Shown here in pieces: positions 55,579 to 64,000 of a DNA stretch of 64,000 nucleotides (positions are counted from its first letter, which is position 1; the number at the start of each line of letters is the position of its first letter). Below the pieces are notes generated by a model. The model did not search any database. It saw only the letters and a program-made list of their open reading frames with translations, and was not told the origin of the DNA. The stretch lies in contig JBNGIO010006303.1 of NCBI GenBank assembly GCA_049999805.1, forward strand, positions 195,466-259,465. The letters run 5' to 3'. The DNA comes from Folioceros fuciformis. Its lineage: Eukaryota; Anthocerotophyta; Anthocerotopsida; Anthocerotales. The position numbers and the translations under genes were made by a program.

Positions 55579-58500
55579 TCAATTTACAGCCCTCAGCTTA
55601 CCCTTGACACTCAGCGGCTGAAGCTCCAGTCGTTCCTCACAGCTGACGTTGAAGAAGTGGGCAAGGTCTTCTGCCATTTGTGCGTGCTCAGGTGCAAGCA
55701 CTAGCTCCCTCTGTGACAGGCCAAGAACATGAGAGCAGATGCGTGACGGCTTCTGTTCAAAGTGATCGATCACCTTCGGAAGCTAGTGATTTTTACCCTG
55801 AAGACGCCGGTCCGATCGTAGTAGCCAGTGATGATGAGGAGGAGCTTCAGCCTCTTCCACTCTGCGTGGTCCCGAAATGGAAGTTGTGCATTTTGGACTA
55901 CGAACATTTCCAGAACCATTACAAACAGATTGAGAAGCGTACCTCGGAACCTGACGATGTCGTCAATCACATTAAGCTTCCTACTAAGGAACTCCCCTAG
56001 TGTCAGCCCAATCGAACTCATGCCAACTAAGATTCTCTCGCCCCGATAGCCATATTTTCCAGATGTCACTGAGGCAATGTCAAGCACAAAGGAGAAGTCA
56101 TATGTCTTGAAAGGGCTTCAGTGTCTGAGGAGGCAGACGTAAAAACAGAGATAGAGTAGTACCAGGGCCAAAATTCCACAAGTTGAAATCCTTGCGCAGC
56201 ATATCCCTTGTGCTGAGAACTGACGTGTCAAATTTCTTCTTTCTCACTGCACAGCGTGTCACCTGCTGAATGAATACGGTGGTACATAATTCTCTAACAT
56301 AATATGGTGGAACACCAGATACGACGATGGCATCTACTCAATGAGGTCTTGGAACCAACTCACGTAGCTTATAGAAGCCATGCCGACCGTAGCAACCAGC
56401 TCCTTTCAGCAGCAAAGCTACGATCATTTCGTCTCGTTGTGTAGTTTGACCTGCTTTTCTGTCCAAGTTGGCTGTATCTAGGAGTATTGGTGCCAGCTAC
56501 AGCCACAATGCCCAGTACAGAGTCATAACCTTGGCCGCCTTGTGGTATCTGTCAGCCAATTTTGTGTTCCATGAATACATTCGACAGCATGTACCAGCAG
56601 TCTTTGGATCCCTTGTCCTGCAAGGAGTTGAGGAGCTTCCGATGCGAACCTCTCTGCAATGAGTGTTGCGCATGATCCAACCTGCGAGAGGATCACTGGT
56701 CAAAACTCTGCGGTGACAAATGTTAGATGGAAGACCCTTGCAATTTGATTACCTGCTGTATCTCTCTAGCGAAAACCCATGGATACAGATCCTGGTCCTG
56801 TCCAGTGAAGATAGGGAGCCACATTACAGATGATAATCATTTTTTGCAACAGTGTGAGAGGTGCTTGCTAAACGAAGTAGGCATTTGCTCCGTCGATACC
56901 TGAAACTCCTGCCCTGGCGGTACGTGGTCAACAATCTCCACCACAGCCTCCTGTAGACCCTGTTCGCACAGACCATGAAGGAGTGGGCAAGTGTCATATC
57001 TATGGACAACTGCCCAACTAACGCCGACTTATATCAACGGCAGTCCGTTCCACCGTCCACCGCAACATTTGATCACATGAATGCCTAGGAATTGTCATCA
57101 CCTCCTGATGAGGAGCCAGTTTGCTGTGATCCACGAGCACCAGTCTCAGATTTCCATATGTGCTGTAGTATGATAAGTTTATCTGCATTTCATCCATTGT
57201 CATCCTCGGGTTACTTTCCACAAGAGGCTGAAACCGTTATGGATTATTTGCGATACTGTGATGGAAGAAACACATTACCTCGTCGATAAATACAAGCCAC
57301 TTCTCGTCAATGCCACAAGTTTCGAAGATCCACAAGGCCTCCATACGAAGAGACAGATCTTCTCGTCTCATATTTATCACAGGCAGGAAGCAGTGGTGAT
57401 CAGACTTTATTGTTGAGTGCAGTAGATATGCGTAGGCTACTGAGCAGAGAATCGCGTCTGCCTCTGTCCATCAGAGGAAAATTCATTGTCAAAGCATGCA
57501 TTACAGTCTGGACGAAAACAAAAGCAGATGGAACCCCGTTTACCTGCGGCCTCGTTGCCCATAACTGCCGTCAGTGATCTACCGTGTGATATTCCTCTTT
57601 CCAATTCAAGCCTGCCGTCTTTGAGAAAGGTATTCAGGGCGGACATATTGCTGTCTTTCAACACACCCTCAGCAGGAAGGTAACCCCCCATGTAATATGC
57701 TGCTGCGACTCCAGAGACTGACATCCTGTTCTGTGCGTTGACATATCGAACCCTGGCAACAGCATCAGAAAAAGGTTTGGGGATAGAAGACGGTTGATCC
57801 TGACGGGAACTTGCATCGCTCTCCTTGAGCGATAATTCAATAGTACTGTTGATTCGCCGAACAGCCTGTGGCTGATTTGCCTTCGGAGGGACACTTCCAC
57901 TGTCATTGCCATTCTTGTGACCAGCCTCGGAGGCACTCTGACTCCGCTTGTGATGAAAATCTGACCTTTCCACAGAACTGGTGTTTAGCCTCCCACTCTG
58001 ACCGATCTCCCCGCTCTGCCTTGTAGTGATGTGCCCTTCTCCACCGTCCGAGCTGTCATGGACAATGTCGAACTGAGGTGGAGGAAGTTGGAAGTTAAAG
58101 CGCTTGCTAGAAGGGGTCCGTTCTGGCTGTGGATGTGCTGCAGCCTGAACACCAGGCTCTTGCTTGGATTTCACCGATTGCTGGTGCCTCGGTATTGGCT
58201 TCTCCGTTTCTGTATCCCACTCAGGTCCTGCCACTTCATCATCATCCTCGCTGGATTCTTGCAAGCTGGCTCTTATTCTCTCCCGATATGCCCTCGACTT
58301 GGAAACTGTGGTCGATGAATGCGGCTGGAAGTCTGCATCTGGATTGAACATGGTGCTGTCATGCTGGTTGGATCGGAGTGGTAGATGTGGACCAAATTTA
58401 CCTCTGATTGCACCGTCGGATGGCCCCTCGACCTCGGCTCTGCTCTCAGTAATTTCGACTGTGGAATCACTATTGACATCCGCACTAGTATCTGTGTCTT

Positions 58501-59458
58501 CCAGAAGCGTGTCTCCGTATGCGTGCTGCTTCTCTCCACCGTTATTACCTACGTCTTCTTGCAAGTCTTGTACCACCGATGTGGAAGGAATGGATATCTT
58601 GGCTCGCTCCTGAGTGATCCTCAGGCTCAATGCATCCCCTTTCCCGCTCACCACCGTGACATCATCCACGAAGGACTTCGAACTAACCGAAACCCTGGAA
58701 TGCCTCCTGATAGTCTTGGTAATTCCTGCTCCTCCTCCAGCTAAGTGGATGGAGGAAGGGACGACATCAAAATCACCGTCACTCTCGCTAACAAATCTGA
58801 AGGACTCCACAGCCTGGTAGGATATAGCTGCGTGCGCATGGCCATCATCAGAAGCGGAAGAGAAGCTGTCAGAACGCGTGTGAGAAGGATTAGACTGGAT
58901 TCGGCCCCTGCCATTTGGTTTCTGCGAGTCCCCATCCCCACTCGGCCTGACCAAGTGTCTGCGAGCTTTCTCCAATGTGACGGACTCGGATATGGACGAT
59001 GAAGTGTGATGTTTGATGAGATTGGTTCCCAGCGACTCCACTGCTTCATTCAACAGAATGAGCTGCTCGCCGTAGGGATTTCTCCGGCTCCCTCTTCCGG
59101 ATACCGATCTCACGAAGTTCAATCTATTGGACTTGGCAGGGCGCTCCGCTATGAAGGATGCTTCATTCGCGGCCATGTCGGCTTGGCCAGACCCCAGCTT
59201 TGCGCTGAGAGAAGACCGTAGATGGCTGCCATTCGAATTGAATCTCAAAGAGGTCGCCGAAGATGAGGTGCGGGACGAAGACCTGGACAACGGAGGCGGC
59301 GAGACTCTCGCCACTCTGGGAGGCGACTGCATAGACGCGAGTGGTTGTGGAGAATCTGATGAGCGGGCCAGAGAAGTGTTCGACGTACTGGTAGACGACG
59401 AAGCCGTTGCCGATGCCGTTGCCTTGGCTCCGTGGCCAGGCGCATTTTTCTTGTTCAT
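55579..59458 (-). CDS. Large unknown plant protein (at least 924 residues), multi-exon
   Basis: Exon 1 (59458-57441) encodes a 672-residue Ser/Thr-rich, mostly disordered region (STSTSNTSLARSSDSP; ESSEDDDEVAGPEWDTE) ending with a cysteine cluster, ICFCFRPDCNACF. Further exons join in phase: 57366-57279, 57227-57061, 56999-56900, 56797-56753, 56681-56530, 56458-56356 and 56262-56163. They encode folded, conserved-looking sequence: MEALWIFETCGIDEKWLVFI, NLSYYSTYGNLRLVLVDHSK, YDTCPLLHGLCEQGLQEAVV, VGSCATLIAERFASEAPQLL and DEMIVALLLKGAGCYGRHGF. Beyond 56163 my phases no longer match. FVLDIASVTSGKYGYRGERI and a last frame ending at 55579 (LVLAPEHAQMAEDLAHFFNV) look coding, but may need another splice form or belong to a separate transcript. 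The start is ATG 59458. I do not recognise the family. Confidence 0.7.
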
Positions 59459-60244
59459 CACTCCAGCGGATTTGCCTGGTTGTCGAGCTGCAAGCTCCCA
59501 CAGGCAGCAAGGGAAGGAATTCTCGTGCTAATGTCGAGCAGCCTTGAGGAAGGAGTGCTCGGAGGTGCATGCACCAGCAGCACCTGCACCAGCACCAGCA
59601 CCAGCAGCAACAGATCCGACAGGCGTGCCGTGAGTCCGCGGCTATTTACATCCTCTCAACAGTCCACAATCTCGAGCTTTCATGCCCACTTTCAGCTTTC
59701 ATACGATTGTATTCAATTCTGAAGCTAGCTGACGAGAAGAAAATCGAAGACAGGCACCATTCCTTCCGAGTCATGAGTCCAGACAGCTGGGACTCCTTGG
59801 TTCCAACGCCACTTAGGTCTTACATCATGCTGCCGTCTGTGGATCTGCCTCCAAACTTCCGCCCCGTTATGGTTTCTGGGTGAGCCGCACTGCTACGGTC
59901 CAGCCACAGGAGAAGCTCTGCTTCGCTTTCTACGACTAAAACATGGCAAAGCATGTTCTGTCTGGGGATAACTAAGTCCTCTGCTACCAAGCCCGATGCA
60001 AAAGTCGTTACCTACGCATGTATGCACGTGCGTATACCCTACTACCGGCCTCTGAGTACGTACGTGGCCAGAAACTGCGGTTGTAAGGAATTTAATACAG
60101 TTTTACATTACACGCTGGCTGTCGTAAACTGATATGTATCACTAGTTGTTGCAGTCTATATTAATAGTATATTATCAAACTTCTTTATGTTATTTAATCC
60201 TTAAACATTTAGCTGACTTGAGCTACAAAGATAGAGATAGACTT
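59459..60244. other. Divergent flank between the unknown gene and the SFI1-Kelch gene
   Basis: It should contain both promoters. A CACCAG/CAGCAC repeat at 59570-59615 lies in the presumed 5' UTR of the unknown gene. Base composition changes sharply from GC-rich to AT-rich near 60080. Confidence 0.55.
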
Positions 60245-63200
60245 ATGGAGCAAGAGAGGGAGAGGACTGCTTTCACTTGGCCAAGTGATGTAATGAATAT
60301 AATACACTCTGTTCTTGAACCAAAAGATCAATATTACTCCCTTATTGAGACTCACCACCAAGTGATCCAAGATCTCAATCATGTATATGTCTACATGTAT
60401 TTATTTACTTCAAAAGAATGGGTAGACTAAAATTTTAATCTTTAGCTTCTTAATGCATGATCTCATGAGTTTCAGGTGAAAGGCTCACATTGGGAACATC
60501 GGAAAAACACTGCACTTCTAGAACTTGATGATCGAAATCAGCAGTTGCTTCTTCTCCTAGAAAAGGTATTGAAAAGCAATGTTGTACTACAATTTGGGTT
60601 TATGGTTGTGGGTTTCTCTCAGTGCACTCACTACAAAGAGCTAAGGTATTTTGGAGTAAACTAACATCAATTGTTAAGTTTTGTAGTGTTGAAAAGCTAA
60701 ACATATTGTTTTAGGCAGAAACAAGAATTCTTGAACTACAAGTTCAAGCTGAAAAGAAGGTTGCCTTGGAGGAGCTACATTTGTCTTCTAAGTATGAAAC
60801 TTGGAGATCACAACTAGTGAAACAAATGGTGTGCAATATGCGAAAGAGAAGGCAAAGAAACGTGTTATCTTGGTGGCATGAATATTGTACACAATGTAGA
60901 TATGACAAAGTAAGACATTTTCTTTTGTGTCACTTTCTTAAACACTTGTATCATTTACAACCCACCTGGTTACCTGGTTTGGATTAAATCGAACATGCAG
61001 CATTTAGAAGACTTGGAAAGAACATGGAAGCTTCGGAGATTGAGAAGATTAGTAAAGGCTTTTGCAAATGGTGTGGCAAAGACTAGGATTACAAGATATC
61101 GATTAGTACAGGCCGACCATCACAGATGTAGAACTATCTTGAGATGGATTATTTTTGCTTGGTTGCGTCTAACCTTAATGGCTACGAAACATAATCACAA
61201 AATTCAGATAGTTACAACTCATTGGACTTTTCGGAGAGTGAAATCGATATTACATGCATGGTTGCAAATTCATAAAAAGAAAACATGGTTGACAACTCAA
61301 GAATTAAGAGCCGATCGATATTGGTATGTAAAACAAATTGGCATGTCATGGAAAACTTGGCGGTGGTTGATTTTAGATGCCAAAGAAAATGAATGTAATG
61401 CCATCCATTTTTCAACCTCCCATATCTTGCAAACAGCTTTACATGGATGGAAGACCATTACGAAAAATAACTTAACAGTTGCAGGTGAATTGAAACATTC
61501 TTTACAAATGCAAAATCAAGTTATGTTATTGGATGTATTTCACAACTGGAATGCTACTAGAATCTATCACATTATACTCAATAACAGACATACCTCATTT
61601 GTTCAACGTAAATTAAACCGAACGCGTCGTTTTACATTTCATGTATGGCACAAGATTACCATATCACATAATCAAGTAAGATCCATTGGAAAAGTTGTAA
61701 CAACAAGAGTGCGTTTTCATTCAAAGCAAGTTATCTTTCGTACTTTACAAGTGAATATGATAAACAAGCACAAACTTGTACAATTCATGAACAAAAGAAA
61801 AGAAAGGAACAGGTAAATGAGGAGGAGCTATGTTAAGCAGTGTGAAATTTCTTTCCTTTAATGCACATTGAACAAGTTTTCATAACACCATATTACTATC
61901 TCAAATGCCTTTCTTTAGGTTGGCTATCATTAGAAGTTGGGCACTACATATAAGAAAAAGTAATAAAGCTACATACAACCTCATGTGCCAAAGTTTTGTT
62001 TCCTGGCAGCGTTTTGTAAGCCAATGCAGGTGAGTGTTAAAAGCTTGGAAACAAAGCATCTCATCTTTCAAACTTATCTTCAAAAACATAAACCCTTTCT
62101 CACAAACAAAACTCGTGCATTAAACCCAAATCTAAGCTTTGATCGCAATATATGATCTTTCAGAAGTATTCACTTGAAGGATGAGCAAGTCAGATTATCA
62201 CAAGACATGCAACTTTTGAAGGCAACTCTCAGGGAGGATCAGAAAGTGCAACATACTATCCATGAACTAACAGCAAAATTAAAGCAAGAACATTCTGACA
62301 TCATGGAAAGATTAAAGGATGTTACTGTTAAGTCTAGCCCTTGGACGTCCGGTTTTCTTGATGGTGAGAGTTTAATTTGTACAAAATTATCTTAAATCAT
62401 GATAAATTAATTTTCTTATCATCGTTCTCGTTTTGTATAGTTGAATTGCGGTGGAGCATTCAGAAAATTAGTGGCACCTGGTCTCCAGCAACACGGTTTG
62501 GACATTCAGCCACAATTGTCCCATCTGAATCAGAATCATGTGGTGGAACAATGTTTGTCATATTTGGGGGCTACGATGGCAGCAAATATATGAATGACAT
62601 TTGCATTTTTGACACAAGTATTCATATCTCCTAGATTAGCTTCCTTTCCACCTCTTTGTTAGCTAGTTAAGTATTTAACCTATTAAAATTAGTTAACCCT
62701 AATTTACATTAATCTTTTTGTGACAGACGATAGTAGATGGTGGAATGTTGAAGCAAAAGCTGCCCATCAAATCACTTTGCCTCCAGCTTTGCGGAATCAT
62801 TCAGCATGTGCACATGGGAAAAATCAGATTATAATTTTTGGAGGATTTGACGGCACACTTGAAAGTGGACAACTTTTTGTACTTACCCTTTCTCCCGATC
62901 GAAGTATGGATACTCTCAATGTCTTTATCATAACAATGTAACAAAATATATAAATATAATCCATTCCTTAAATTTATTAATTATTTTTACAGAATATTAT
63001 GAGTGGACTAATCCACATTTTCATATTGGCGCATCTCCTAAACCATTAACACAACACACAAGTTGTGTTTCTGAAGACCAACATTACATGATACTTTTTG
63101 GAGGATATAGATATGATACAGGGTATCTTAATGAGCTTTGGGTTTTAAACTTATGCTGGATGACATGGACTTCTCCTGAGTGCTATGGAACTCCTCCGAT

Positions 63201-63959
63201 GCCAAGGAGGGCTCATTCGGCTGTTGTTATTGAGATGCAAATGTATGTTTTTGGTGGGTTCGATGGAGTTAGCCATCTGGCTGATATGCACAAGCTGGAC
63301 TTGAAAGCTATGAGTTGGACTAAAATCAATCCAATGGGAGCCTCACCTTCACCACGAAGGCATCACTCCATGGTTGTGGTAGGACGACATATTATTGTAT
63401 ATGGTGGGTTCAATGGGATTAGTTTTCTAGATGATATACATAGCTTCGACACATCCACAAACATGTGGTCAGTTTGGGCTGTAATGAAACCTAAGAAAGA
63501 TAGGGACTCCATAATGGATGTGGGTAAAGGAAAATTTGAAATATTTGGTAGATCAATGCATGCTATGGTTGCTTGTAAGCAACGAATTATCGTCTTTGGG
63601 GGGGCACATGCAAATGGGATTCTTAACGATGTGTTGTATATAGAAAATGCAGCAGGTAGTTAAAGTAGGGAATTTTATTTATTATTTTATATATAATTAA
63701 AATATTAATAATAGTACTTATAAAATTCTTCATTAACTATTTAAATATATGTGTATTATATGTGGTTACAGTGGTTGAAGGACTTCATTTGAAAACTTTA
63801 TATCTTCAATCCATGGAGAAAGTAAAAATATTTCACACACAAATTCTTGATACTCAAATAATTCTTAAGAATAAAACACTTCAGCTCACTAAAGCCCAAG
63901 TTAAAGTAGTGCAACTTCAAGCAATATTACGAGTGAGAAAAAAAAAATATAAAAAATAA
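60245..63959 (+). CDS. Coiled-coil, SFI1-like tryptophan-repeat and Kelch-repeat protein
   Basis: Exons 60245-60382, 60476-60565, 60715-60909, 61001-61812, 61919-62029, 62164-62363, 62441-62617, 62727-62903, 62993-63655 and 63772-63959 join in phase to 916 residues. A coiled-coil start is followed by about 350 residues of Trp-centred helices like the SFI1 centrin-binding repeat (ILHAWLQI, ALHGWKTI, VFHNWNAT, TFHVWHKI). A second coiled coil follows (LKDEQVRLSQDMQLLKATLR). Then come about six Kelch blades with the GG doublet: FVIFGGYDGS, IIIFGGFDGT, MILFGGYRYD, MYVFGGFDGV, IIVYGGFNGI and IIVFGGAHAN. A basic coiled-coil tail ends it. SFI1 repeats bind centrin at basal bodies and centrosomes, so a role in the locomotory apparatus of sperm is a reasonable inference. 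In-frame sequence upstream of ATG 60245 (LSYKDRDRL) suggests that another exon may precede it. Confidence 0.85.
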
Positions 63960-64000
63960 AATAGTGATATAAAAATACAGTTAAATATAAATAATAAAAT

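Overview
This is nuclear DNA from a land plant. Genes are spliced with GT..AG introns, two copia-type retrotransposons and CCCTAAA-type telomere-like tracts are present, and several genes are plant-specific: a plastid MEP-pathway kinase (IspE), a SAWADEE-homeodomain RNA-directed DNA methylation factor, plant-type LRR receptor kinases, a PLS-type PPR and a glyoxysomal malate synthase copy. A 916-residue protein that joins SFI1-like centrin-binding tryptophan repeats to Kelch repeats suggests a lineage that still builds basal bodies (bryophyte, lycophyte or fern grade with motile sperm) rather than a flowering plant. That is an inference, and I do not assign a genus. Five runs of N mark assembly gaps.

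Layout. 1-3.0 kb: 3' end of a decayed copia element with its 3' LTR, then AT-rich DNA with strong palindromes. 3.0-8.1 kb: IspE (minus, 11 exons, complete) head to head with an RRM protein of the hnRNP F/H type (plus), separated by about 2 kb of GC-rich sequence. 8.6-14.8 kb: a 55-bp satellite split by a complete but dead copia element with two LTRs, PBS, PPT and a 5-bp target duplication. 14.8-17.2 kb: short tandem repeats and a candidate non-autonomous TIR element. 17.2-24.3 kb: a Rab6/RabH GTPase (6 exons) and a WD40 protein of unknown role (about 17 exons). 26.4-28.2 kb: an SHH1-like SAWADEE gene broken by two gaps. 29.4-34.2 kb: an LRR receptor kinase with an intact kinase but damaged ectodomain, and a PPR pseudogene. 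34.6-37.3 kb: an F-box/LRR gene. 38.4-40.5 kb: an LRR-III receptor pseudokinase. 42-44 kb: a doubtful repeat-containing ORF, a membrane RING-H2 gene and a gene relic. 45.7-47.4 kb: a malate synthase pseudogene. 48.8-50.8 kb: an unknown 598-residue disordered protein. 51.8-53.7 kb: a plastid-type rhomboid protease. 55.6-59.5 kb: a large unknown protein. 60.2-64.0 kb: the SFI1-Kelch gene.

The genes do not form a pathway cluster; this is an ordinary eukaryotic gene neighbourhood. GC content is mosaic: compact GC-rich genes (RRM, receptor kinase, malate synthase relic) alternate with AT-rich blocks that hold the SAWADEE, RING-H2 and SFI1-Kelch genes. I rebuilt splice structures by hand from phase-consistent GT..AG junctions and family conservation. 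IspE, Rab, F-box/LRR, receptor pseudokinase, rhomboid, WD40 and SFI1-Kelch each close into one uninterrupted frame this way.
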